From contig JAOUJV010000009.1 of assembly GCA_029882995.1 (NCBI GenBank), forward strand, positions 1-39,387: a stretch of 39,387 nucleotides of DNA, given 5' to 3'. Each line of letters opens with the position of its first letter. The first letter of the stretch is position 1. Position numbers and translations under genes: made by a program. Origin of the DNA: Gammaproteobacteria bacterium (lineage in GTDB: Bacteria; Pseudomonadota; Gammaproteobacteria; DAOVJZ01). Shown here one piece after another: positions 11,643 to 19,797 of the stretch. The notes under the pieces were generated by a model. That model saw only the letters and a program-made list of their open reading frames with translations. It searched no databases and was not told the origin of the DNA.

Positions 11643-11665
11643 CCTTCCCCCTTTATGGGGGAAGG
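11643..11665. repeat. Perfect 9-bp hairpin CCTTCCCCC-TTTAT-GGGGGAAGG
   Basis: Follows the TauE/SafE stop; no plus-strand T-run, but an A/T-rich tract on the minus-strand side. Confidence 0.7.
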
Positions 11666-11690
11666 TTAGGATGGGGGTATAAAAGGTTTA

Positions 11691-11996
11691 CCGACTTTGT
11701 CGGCGCTTAATTTCTTATGCGGGGATTCGCCCCCGCACGACGAAACACTTTTCTCTTGGGTGCGCAAGAGAAATACCCACAGGGCACAAGAGTATTCAAA
11801 AGAGAAGGGTGCCCAACGTCACAGAAATCTCCTCGTTGTACAGTCCAAATCCAGATGAATCACAACTCGCGCGCGAGCCTTCGGCTCACACCGGCTCGAA
11901 CAAGGTGATTCATTATTTCTGGATTTGGACTGTACAACGAGGCTGTGCCGGATGGGATGGAACTATCGTCTGCTTTCGGCCAACAGCGGACATTCA
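11691..11996 (+). repeat. Multi-hairpin composite element, copy 1
   Basis: H1 CCGAC-TTT-GTCGG (11691-11703); H2 TGCGGGG/CCCCGCA (11718-11737); H3 TTTCTCTTG/CAAGAGAAA (11750-11773); H4 25-bp perfect arms 11831-11855/11918-11942 plus TGAATCAC/GTGATTCA; H5 TCTGCTTTCGGCCAACAGCGGACATT. Confidence 0.85.
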
Positions 11997-12065
11997 GGAA
12001 TATTGGTGCTTTTCCACCCCACCCATGTTTGTAGTGGCGAATTTAAGTACTAAGTTGACTGGCTG

Positions 12066-12533
12066 TTAGTTAAACAATGCATTACTTATTAAGCCCGCTA
12101 GGGCTCCAAAGCTTAAACAAATTGCAAACCCGAAAAAACCATCGATAACTAAAGTGCGATAATAAATTCCTTTTTCAGTAAATTCTTTTTTTCGCCAACC
12201 ATATAAAGGGTCAAAAAATTTAAACCTTGGAAGTTCCGGTTTCATTTCACTGTGCATCTTTAGTAGATTTAAAGACAATCTAAAAAAGAAAAAAACAGTC
12301 AAAAACCAGCTTAGTACAAAGCTTGCAAGAATACTTATTCCTGATAAAAGTTTTAACCCAGAGATAGCTATATATTCAACGATACTTTGATTTTCGTATA
12401 TATTCTTCCAAAATAACACCAATAGCACGATTGAAATAATTATCGTTATTATCAGGATATAAATAGAAAGCCTTTTGAGAAGATAAAGTATATTTTTTTT
12501 ATTTACTAACGGCTTTCCAAAAAATCCATTCAT
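12066..12533 (-). CDS. Small multi-TM membrane protein, function unknown
   Basis: ORF with several hydrophobic segments and an upstream AGGATG RBS; accessory region. Confidence 0.65.
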   Translation of the reverse strand: MNGFFGKPLVNKKNILYLLKRLSIYILIITIIISIVLLVLFWKNIYENQSIVEYIAISGLKLLSGISILASFVLSWFLTVFFFFRLSLNLLKMHSEMKPELPRFKFFDPLYGWRKKEFTEKGIYYRTLVIDGFFGFAICLSFGALAGLISNALFN

Positions 12534-12554
12534 TTTTCATCCTGTTAAATAGAG

Positions 12555-12583
12555 TGACTACTTTCGGCCAGAAGCTGACGTTC
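12555..12583 (+). repeat. Solo H5-type palindrome (TGACTACTTTCGGCCAGAAGCTGACGTTC)
   Basis: Resembles the H5 module of the composite element; lies between two accessory genes. Confidence 0.6.
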
Positions 12584-12593
12584 AACAGTTAAC

Positions 12594-13085
12594 CTAAGGG
12601 GCATGCTTTTGGCTTGTTTTTTTGCACTGTAAGATTTCTTGTAATCTCTTGTGATGTTCTGTTTTATCTACGCCCTTTGGCGTACTATTGATTTTATCGA
12701 TTAATGCAGCAGCCTCTAATGTGTACTTGCAACCTGCTGTAGCAATAACGCGGCACTGCCAAAAATAGTTCATTCGTTGTTCCCATTGAGAATGCGTTAC
12801 CCTATTAGGCTCTAGTTTGGATACTAAGTTTACACAATGTGTTTCTGCGTCCTTCTTTCTTTTAATGCATTCACTCTCTGTAATTCCGTATTCTGCAACT
12901 TCCTTTGGGCTACACTGGGTAAAATTATCAACTCCGATAATATTTACCAGATTCTCCCTGAAAAGGGTATATTCTTCCTCTGCGAAGGACTCAGCCGAAA
13001 AGAAGATTAGTAATAACGCAAGTAGTCTCATTTTTTGCACACTAGCGATTAGTATATCAGCAAATCTTGACGATGAATTCACCAC
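12594..13085 (-). CDS. Secreted Cys-containing hypothetical protein
   Basis: Signal-peptide-like MRLLALLLIFFSAESFAEEEYT internal to the ORF (the true start may be near 13031); several Cys residues. Confidence 0.55.
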   Translation of the reverse strand: MVNSSSRFADILIASVQKMRLLALLLIFFSAESFAEEEYTLFRENLVNIIGVDNFTQCSPKEVAEYGITESECIKRKKDAETHCVNLVSKLEPNRVTHSQWEQRMNYFWQCRVIATAGCKYTLEAAALIDKINSTPKGVDKTEHHKRLQEILQCKKTSQKHAP

Positions 13086-13104
13086 ATTTTTTATTAATAT
13101 ACTT

Positions 13105-13160
13105 AATGTCTGCTTCGGGTCGCTTTCCGACCTGTCGCTTACCGGCCAGAAGCAGACATT
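13105..13160. repeat. Double H5-type palindrome with perfect 12-bp arms AATGTCTGCTTC/GAAGCAGACATT
   Basis: Arms at 13105-13116 and 13149-13160 with an inner GGTCG-CTTTC-CGACC; overlaps the stop codon of the 13159-13704 gene. Confidence 0.85.
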
Positions 13161-13704
13161 ATCTGTAAAGGTTTTCTTTTTGGCTCTCAGCCTTAATCAC
13201 TCTTTTTTCGATTGGATCCACAATGGCAGTAGTTGTCAGGGCAATACATATAAATCCAAAAAATAAAACAGCATATTTGCTTTTAAACAATGTTTCTTTG
13301 GAGCTAAAGTATTGCCAAAGCATCCCAATAAAGAATCCTGGCGCCGTTGCAAGTGCGCCACCATGCCACATATCTGGCAGGAGCTCTCCAGTGGGAGTCT
13401 TCATAACTGATACTATGGTTCCAATAACTTGACAAATTCCAACCACCAATAGAATTCTCCATATTGGCTTAATCATATTCCACTGCTTTTTTAATGAAAT
13501 ATGCTGCTTGTCGGTAAAGAAAAGAATTGTGTATAGAATTAAACTAATATTCCCTATTATTAAAAAAGCAGTACTCGTATATTTTAGAATTTTTACTTCC
13601 GGATAATAGTAAACATTTATATGATGCGTTATAAACATCAATAAAACGGATATTAATGCTATCAACATGCAATATCCTATTAGTGGTAATTTTCCTTTTT
13701 TCAT
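13159..13704 (-). CDS. Multi-TM membrane protein, function unknown
   Basis: ORF of 181 aa with several hydrophobic segments. Confidence 0.65.
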   Translation of the reverse strand: MKKGKLPLIGYCMLIALISVLLMFITHHINVYYYPEVKILKYTSTAFLIIGNISLILYTILFFTDKQHISLKKQWNMIKPIWRILLVVGICQVIGTIVSVMKTPTGELLPDMWHGGALATAPGFFIGMLWQYFSSKETLFKSKYAVLFFGFICIALTTTAIVDPIEKRVIKAESQKENLYR

Positions 13705-13724
13705 GGTTTTATTATTTTAGACTC

Positions 13725-13754
13725 AATGTCCGCTTTGGGTCGAAAGCAGACTTT
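13725..13754 (-). repeat. Solo H5-type palindrome AATGTCCGCTTTGGGTCGAAAGCAGACTTT
   Basis: GTCCGCTTT/AAAGCAGAC stem with one mismatch; opposite orientation to the copy 1 H5. Confidence 0.75.
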
Positions 13755-13762
13755 TGATGTTT

Positions 13763-14407
13763 CTACTTTATGCCGTATTTTTCCCTGTATGACTGAATCG
13801 CATCTAATGATCCTGACATATGTGATTTTGTTTTGAGGTATTCGATCAGGTTTTCGAGTTTGATGATGCTGGCAACTCTTAGGCCATACATTTGTTCGAC
13901 TTCTTGAATGGCGGAGGTATTTTTCTGGCCGACTTCTTGTCTGTCGAGTGCGATTAAGACACCGGCAGTTTTTGCGCCTTGCAGTTTGATGATGTCGACG
14001 GATTCGCGTACTGATGTGCCGGCAGAGATCACGTCATCAACGATTAATACTTTTCCTTTGAGTTCTGATCCAACAATGATGCCGCCTTCACCATGGTCTT
14101 TGGCTTCTTTACGGTTGAATGCGTAGGGTATGTCGCGGTGGTGGTTTTCAGCCAATGCGATGCTCATGGTGGAGACGAGTGGGATACCTTTGTAGGCAGG
14201 GCCATAGACCATGTCGTATTCGATGCCGGAGTGGATGATGGCTTCGGCGTAGTATTTGCCGAGCTTTGCCAGACTGCCGCCGGTGTTGAACAGGCCGGAG
14301 TTGAAAAAGTAGGGACTGATGCGTCCGGATTTGAGTGTGAATTCGCCAAAACGCAGGACGTTGATGTCGAGGGCAAATTCGATAAATTCATATTGATAAT
14401 CTTGCAT
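13763..14407 (-). CDS. pyrE: Orotate phosphoribosyltransferase
   Basis: [21 protein letters not shown] and [21 protein letters not shown]. Confidence 0.96.
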   Translation of the reverse strand: MQDYQYEFIEFALDINVLRFGEFTLKSGRISPYFFNSGLFNTGGSLAKLGKYYAEAIIHSGIEYDMVYGPAYKGIPLVSTMSIALAENHHRDIPYAFNRKEAKDHGEGGIIVGSELKGKVLIVDDVISAGTSVRESVDIIKLQGAKTAGVLIALDRQEVGQKNTSAIQEVEQMYGLRVASIIKLENLIEYLKTKSHMSGSLDAIQSYREKYGIK

Positions 14408-14487
14408 GAATATTCCTGAAACGAAGGTAAATAAGTGAAAACTCCGTTATTATACGTAAAAAAACAATAAGGCAGGAAAAAGATTTA

Positions 14488-15261
14488 ATGCGTGTAATCA
14501 GTGTTAATACCAACGGTATTCGGGCGGCGGCGAAAAAAGGTTTTTTTGAATGGTTGGCACGGCAAAAGGCCGATGTGGTGTGTATTCAGGAGACCAAGGC
14601 GCAGGAGCATCAGCTTTCTGACGGTATTTTTAAACCCAAGGGGTTTCATTGTTATTACTTCGATGCCGAGAAAAAGGGCTACAGCGGTGTGGCGATTTAC
14701 AGCAAAAAAGAGCCGGATAAGGTCACCAACGGGCTCGGTTGGGGACGCATGGATTCGGAAGGTCGCTGGATTCAGGCCGATTTTGGCAAGTTGAGTGTGG
14801 TGTCATTTTATTTGCCTTCCGGCTCTGCGAGTGAAGAACGTCACGCCGATAAAATGAAATTCATGAAACGGCTGGAAAAGGATCTGCTTGCCATGCGCCG
14901 CAAAAAACGTGAATACATTATTTGCGGTGACTGGAACACAGTGCATAAGGAAATAGATATTAAAAACTGGAAGAGTAATCAAAAGAATTCCGGTTGTACG
15001 CCCGCCGAACATGAGTGGCTCGATTGGTTATTCGGCAAGGCCGGGTTTGTCGATGCATTTCGTGTGGTGAACCAGAAACCGGATCAATATACCTGGTGGT
15101 CAAATCGCGGTAATGCGCGCGCGAACAACGTGGGTTGGCGTATAGACTATCATGTAATAACACCGGGACTTAAAGACAAGGTATTAAAGGCGTCAGTTTA
15201 TAAAGAAAAATGGTTTTCGGATCATGCGCCATTGACGATTGATTACGATTACAAATTATAG
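14488..15261 (+). CDS. Exodeoxyribonuclease III family protein (ExoIII/Crc-like)
   Basis: MRVISVNTNGIRAAAKKGFFEWL, VCIQETKAQ, CGDWNTVHKEIDIKNWKSNQKNSG, SDHAPLTIDYD. Confidence 0.93.
   Translation: MRVISVNTNGIRAAAKKGFFEWLARQKADVVCIQETKAQEHQLSDGIFKPKGFHCYYFDAEKKGYSGVAIYSKKEPDKVTNGLGWGRMDSEGRWIQADFGKLSVVSFYLPSGSASEERHADKMKFMKRLEKDLLAMRRKKREYIICGDWNTVHKEIDIKNWKSNQKNSGCTPAEHEWLDWLFGKAGFVDAFRVVNQKPDQYTWWSNRGNARANNVGWRIDYHVITPGLKDKVLKASVYKEKWFSDHAPLTIDYDYKL
15224..15260 (+). repeat. 37-bp perfect direct repeat, left copy (3' end of the exoIII gene)
   Basis: ATGCGCCATTGACGATTGATTACGATTACAAATTATA, identical to 15869-15905. Confidence 0.97.
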
Positions 15262-15297
15262 AAAGGGAAGTAATCAGGATATTTAAAGAGGAAAGGA

Positions 15298-15849
15298 ATG
15301 GATACATATAAGATTAAGGAACCTGATGACAAGTTAATTATTCTTAGAGAGCGTTATCTGATTATACGTATCCTGCGATTATTGATATTGCCTGCTGGAT
15401 TATATATAGCTGTTCTGGGGAGTGATGCCACATCATTATTAAGATTTCCCGATCTGTTTACTCGTATCTTTGGTGTTGGGATGGCATTGGGAGGAGCCTA
15501 TATGTTTCTGGTGTCCGTGGTTACGATAGATAAGAAGAATAATAAGGTAATTGTAGAGAAGAAATGGATGTACTCTAGATTCAATCAACAGGAGTGGCAA
15601 TTTTCAATTTTTACTATTGTCAATGTTTGTGAATGGGTCGGTCAAGGTAACGAAGTTTTTAATACTCCTCAAGGGGCAAGAGCAACATTTGACGATATTT
15701 TTTTACAAGGTGAGAATGCAAAACTTCATTTAGCCAGAGTTAGGAAGACAAGATTAATAGGTGCTGGACAAGCAGAGGCACTAGCCCAGAGGATTGCTGA
15801 CTATACCAATTTGCCACTGGAAAAAACTTATTTAGAGAAAGCGCCATGA
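15298..15849 (+). CDS. Two-TM membrane protein of unknown function
   Basis: 183-aa ORF with an N-terminal hydrophobic hairpin, lying between the two copies of the 37-bp repeat. Confidence 0.65.
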   Translation: MDTYKIKEPDDKLIILRERYLIIRILRLLILPAGLYIAVLGSDATSLLRFPDLFTRIFGVGMALGGAYMFLVSVVTIDKKNNKVIVEKKWMYSRFNQQEWQFSIFTIVNVCEWVGQGNEVFNTPQGARATFDDIFLQGENAKLHLARVRKTRLIGAGQAEALAQRIADYTNLPLEKTYLEKAP

Positions 15850-15868
15850 AACCAGTAGTTATCAAGTT

Positions 15869-15905
15869 ATGCGCCATTGACGATTGATTACGATTACAAA
15901 TTATA
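15869..15905 (+). repeat. 37-bp perfect direct repeat, right copy
   Basis: Identical to 15224-15260; runs into TAAATG, the start of the MFS gene. Confidence 0.97.
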
Positions 15906-15906
15906 A

Positions 15907-17259
15907 ATGATAAAAACCCTGCACAGTTGGCAAGAGGCATTACGTGTTTACCTGAAACCGCGTGTGATCACCATGCTGTTTCTGGGCTTCTCTGCCGGTC
16001 TGCCTTTTTTATTGGTGTTCTCAACCTTATCGGCATGGCTGACGGATGAAGGTCTGACACGCAGTGCGATTGGTTTTTTCAGCTGGGTCGGGATTACGTA
16101 TTCTATAAAGGTATTCTGGTCGCCGGTGATTGATCGCCTGCCGTTATTTCCATTTACGCATTTACTTGGCCAGCGCCGTGGCTGGATTTTGCTTGCACAA
16201 ATCGGTATTGCCTGCGGTTTGCTCGGCATGGCGTTTTCCGATCCGAATCAAAACCTGACAGCGGTTGCGTTGTTTGCATTACTGGTCGCGTTTTCTTCTG
16301 CGACACAGGATGTGGCGATTGATGCCTATCGTATTGAAGCAGTAGAAAAGGAACTGCAGGGTGCAATGGCGGCAAGTTATATTTTCGGTTATCGCGTGGC
16401 ATTGCTGGCGGCCGGTGCCGGTGCGTTTTATATTGCCGACTTTACCAATTGGCAAACAGCTTACATATCAATGGCAGGGTTGATGTTGGTTGGCATTGTT
16501 ACCGTGTTATTGATTGCAGAGCCGGAGCGAAAAGTCAGTAATGAAACCATGATGCAGGAACAGCGTGTGATTGACTACATGGAACGGTCTGCGCATTTAC
16601 CGGATTATGTGCGTACCGCTGTTTCGTGGTTTATTGGTGCAGTCGTCTGTCCGTTTATCGATTTTTTCAAACGTAATGGTTCATTGGCATTGGTGATTTT
16701 GTTACTGGTCGGTGTCTATCGTATCAGTGATATTACGATGGGTGTGATGGCCAATCCGTTTTATCTTGATCTGGGTTTCAGCAAGGTGGAGATTGCCAAT
16801 GTCAGTAAAATATTCGGTTTCTTCATGACCATCTTTGGTGCCGGTCTGGGCGGTATACTGGTGGTACGTTATGGCATTATGCGGCCGCTGTTACTCGGTG
16901 CGATCATGGTATCGGCGACTAATTTGTTGTTTGCGTATATGGCGAGTGTGGAACCCAACCTGACTTTGCTGGCCATTGTGATCAGCGCAGATAATTTAAG
17001 CGGTGGTCTGGCCGGTGCCGCGTTTATTGCCTATCTTTCCAGTCTCGTTAATACTGCCTATACCGCAACCCAGTACGCCTTGTTCAGTTCCTTAATGACA
17101 CTGCCGGCAAAATTCCTCGGCGGTTTTTCCGGTATTGTGGTTGATAGTCAGGGCTATGCCTTCTTTTTCATTTACGCATCATTGGTGGGTATCCCTGCTA
17201 TTTTACTGGTGCTTTATCTAATGAAAAAAAATAATGTCGACAAAGAACTAAATAAATAA
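15907..17259 (+). CDS. AmpG-family MFS transporter
   Basis: 12-TM-like; LGFSAGLPFLLVFSTLSAWLTDEGLTRSAIGFFSWVGITYSIKVFWSPVIDRLPL and SSATQDVAIDAYRIE. Confidence 0.9.
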   Translation: MIKTLHSWQEALRVYLKPRVITMLFLGFSAGLPFLLVFSTLSAWLTDEGLTRSAIGFFSWVGITYSIKVFWSPVIDRLPLFPFTHLLGQRRGWILLAQIGIACGLLGMAFSDPNQNLTAVALFALLVAFSSATQDVAIDAYRIEAVEKELQGAMAASYIFGYRVALLAAGAGAFYIADFTNWQTAYISMAGLMLVGIVTVLLIAEPERKVSNETMMQEQRVIDYMERSAHLPDYVRTAVSWFIGAVVCPFIDFFKRNGSLALVILLLVGVYRISDITMGVMANPFYLDLGFSKVEIANVSKIFGFFMTIFGAGLGGILVVRYGIMRPLLLGAIMVSATNLLFAYMASVEPNLTLLAIVISADNLSGGLAGAAFIAYLSSLVNTAYTATQYALFSSLMTLPAKFLGGFSGIVVDSQGYAFFFIYASLVGIPAILLVLYLMKKNNVDKELNK

Positions 17260-17262
17260 TCT

Positions 17263-17964
17263 ATGCACGATCACAGTACCATGGTAATGGACGAGATCAC
17301 GCTGGCAGCGGCGTTTCTTGTTGGTCTGTTTGGCAGTACTCATTGTGCCGGTATGTGCGGCGGGATTGTGAGTGCATTAACAATTGGTTTACCTGAAACC
17401 GTGCGTGGTCGTGTCATGCGCATGTTGCCGTTTGTGCTTTTATATAATATCGGTCGTGTTGGCAGTTATGCTGTTGCCGGTTTACTGGTGGCCGGTATTG
17501 GTTCACTGGTTGTCGATATGGTGGATATCAAGGCGCTGCGTTTTTATGTCGCGCTGTTTGCCGGTGGTTTTATGATCATACTGGGCTTGTATATTGCCGG
17601 TTGGTGGCAGGGGCTTTTAAAAATAGAAAACCTCGGTGGCCATGTCTGGAAACACATTGAACCGGTTGGCAGAAAATTTTTACCCATTAAAAATTATCAT
17701 GGCGCATTAATAGCCGGTGTTATCTGGGGCTGGATCCCGTGCGGTATGGTTTACACTGCGTTAGTTTGGACACTCACCGCCAGTTCATCCACACAAGGCG
17801 CATTACTCATGGTGAGCTTCGGACTCGGCACCGTCCCTGCCATGTTATTCATGGGACTTGCGGCCGGCAAACTGGTGGGGACATTACAAAAGCCACTGGT
17901 GAGGCATATCGCAGGTGTAACGGTTATTGCGTTTGGAATTTATAGTTTGTGGCGTGTCTTGTAA
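17263..17964 (+). CDS. UreH/DsbD_2-type transmembrane protein (sulfite exporter TauE/SafE family annotation)
   Basis: FLVGLFGSTHCAGMCGGIVSALT and WGWIPCGMVYTALVWTL. Confidence 0.85.
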   Translation: MHDHSTMVMDEITLAAAFLVGLFGSTHCAGMCGGIVSALTIGLPETVRGRVMRMLPFVLLYNIGRVGSYAVAGLLVAGIGSLVVDMVDIKALRFYVALFAGGFMIILGLYIAGWWQGLLKIENLGGHVWKHIEPVGRKFLPIKNYHGALIAGVIWGWIPCGMVYTALVWTLTASSSTQGALLMVSFGLGTVPAMLFMGLAAGKLVGTLQKPLVRHIAGVTVIAFGIYSLWRVL

Positions 17965-17967
17965 GGA

Positions 17968-18570
17968 TTATTTTCTGCTAAACCGATAAAGTGCCAGCTC
18001 ACCAAACAGATTCGGTAATACTCTCATAGTGGTACTGGTCTTGTGTTCAGCTGTTACCACTTCACGTTGCAGAATTTTTATATTTTTATCCCGACACAGT
18101 TGCTCAAAGTCACTCAGAGTACAAAGGTGAATATTGGGCGTGTTGTACCATTCATAGGGGATCGCACCATAGACCGGCATATGACCGCCAAGTGCAATAT
18201 GCAGGCGTGCCCTCCAGTGACCGAAGTTGGGGAAGGTGACAATACCTTCACGACCAACACGCAGCATTTCTTCAATGAGTTTATCCGGATGATAAATGGC
18301 CTGCAGTGTCTGGGTCATGACAACATAATCAAATGACTCTTCATCAAAGTCAGACAGGCCGGCATCAAGGTCGGTCTGGATTACGTTGAGATCTTTTTTC
18401 AGACATTCCAGAATTTTGTTGGTATCAATTTCGAGACCATAGCCATTAACACCGTGTGCATCACGCAGGTGTTTTAACAGTGTGCCATTACCACAACCCA
18501 GATCGAGTATTCGACTGTTAGGTTTGATCCAGTCGCTGATAATGGCAAGGTCGCGTCTTAATTCAGTCAT
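17968..18570 (-). CDS. metW: Methionine biosynthesis protein MetW
   Basis: RILDLGCGNGTLLKHLRD; adjacent to metX. Confidence 0.93.
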   Translation of the reverse strand: MTELRRDLAIISDWIKPNSRILDLGCGNGTLLKHLRDAHGVNGYGLEIDTNKILECLKKDLNVIQTDLDAGLSDFDEESFDYVVMTQTLQAIYHPDKLIEEMLRVGREGIVTFPNFGHWRARLHIALGGHMPVYGAIPYEWYNTPNIHLCTLSDFEQLCRDKNIKILQREVVTAEHKTSTTMRVLPNLFGELALYRFSRK

Positions 18571-18571
18571 G

Positions 18572-19705
18572 TTATTTCACATTCGCCATATAGGCTGAGA
18601 AAGTATCCATGTAATAAGGTATTTTCATCAAAAAGGCATCATGTCCCTGATCGGCTTCCACTTCGATATAACTGAAGTCCTTGTCGTTATCATGTAGTGC
18701 CTTCACGATCTCTTTTGAGCGTTCAGGTGCGAAACGCCAGTCAGTGGTAAATGAAATCACCAGTGATTTGGTTTTGATATGCGCCAGTGCCTTGGTCAGA
18801 TCATTATCGTAGTCGATTGCCGGATCAAAATAATCCAGTGCCTTGGTCATTAACAGGTAGGTGTTGGCATCAAACCGGTCAACAAATGACTGACCCTGAT
18901 AACGCAAGTAACTCTCGATCTGAAACTCGACATCAAATCCGTAATTAATTTTACCTTCACGTAATTCACGTCCGAACTTGCCGCGCATGGCGTCATCCGA
19001 CAAATAGGTAATATGGCCAAGCATGCGCGCGATCATCAGACCGCGTTTGGGCACGGTATTGTGTTCGTGATAGCGGCCTTCATAAAACTCCGGATCCGTC
19101 ATGATGGCCTGACGTGCCACCTCATTAAAGGCAATGTTCTGTGCTGACAAACGCGGTGCAGCGGCGATAATGACGCTGTGGCGTAGTCGATCCGGAAAAT
19201 CAATCGCCCACTGTAGTGCCTGCATGCCGCCAAGTGATCCACCAACGACGGCAGCAAACTGATCAATACCGAGTGCATCAGCCAGTCGTGCCTGACTGCG
19301 CACCCAGTCTTTCACTGTGACAATGGGGAAGTCGGGACCATAGGGCTTGCCGGTTTCCGGATTGATGCTCATTGGTCCGGAAGAACCACTGCAGCCACCC
19401 AGATTATTTGAACAGACAACAAAGAAGCGATTGGTATCAATCGGTTTGCCCGGTCCGATACAGTTTTCCCACCAGCCGGGTTTCTTGTCTTCCATGCTGT
19501 GATAACCGGCGGCATGGTGATTACTGCTCAAGGCGTGGCAAATCAGGACAGCATTGGACTTGTCGGCATTGAGCTGACCATATGTTTCATAAATGAGCTC
19601 GTATTCCTTTAATTCACGTCCGCAGTCGAGCGCCAGCGGCGACTCAAACTTCTGTACGCTGGGACTGACAATACCAATGGAATCGGCAGGAATAGTGTCT
19701 GGCAT
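18572..19705 (-). CDS. metX: Homoserine O-acyltransferase (MetX family)
   Basis: [44 protein letters not shown]. Confidence 0.95.
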   Translation of the reverse strand: MPDTIPADSIGIVSPSVQKFESPLALDCGRELKEYELIYETYGQLNADKSNAVLICHALSSNHHAAGYHSMEDKKPGWWENCIGPGKPIDTNRFFVVCSNNLGGCSGSSGPMSINPETGKPYGPDFPIVTVKDWVRSQARLADALGIDQFAAVVGGSLGGMQALQWAIDFPDRLRHSVIIAAAPRLSAQNIAFNEVARQAIMTDPEFYEGRYHEHNTVPKRGLMIARMLGHITYLSDDAMRGKFGRELREGKINYGFDVEFQIESYLRYQGQSFVDRFDANTYLLMTKALDYFDPAIDYDNDLTKALAHIKTKSLVISFTTDWRFAPERSKEIVKALHDNDKDFSYIEVEADQGHDAFLMKIPYYMDTFSAYMANVK

Positions 19706-19797
19706 TTTGGGGCAGATCTGCTCTTGTTATCTAAGAGATAAGTCTAAGGTAGCAAGCCCGATCGGGCAAGAAGAGAGATCGTATCTGAAATGGAGTT

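Noticed and set aside
11717-12069. ORFs 11717..11908 and 11809..12069 (+)
   Set aside because: They lie inside the multi-hairpin element; similar peptides (RGFAPARRNTFLL...) recur in the other plus copy only because the repeat DNA is similar. No convincing RBS or domain.
12022-12078. Possible attC site after the 12066-12533 gene (GTTTAAC ... GTTGACT)
   Set aside because: One core-like heptamer fits, but there is no convincing partner or internal palindrome; only the 34199-34265 site looks attC-like.
11691-13754. CRISPR array interpretation of the repeated palindromes
   Set aside because: Repeats are irregularly spaced by whole genes, degenerate, and in both orientations; no regular spacer structure or cas genes.
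19706-19797. Possible riboswitch or attenuator upstream of metX
   Set aside because: Only a short GCCCGATCGGGC palindrome is visible; no recognisable SAM or SAH riboswitch core.
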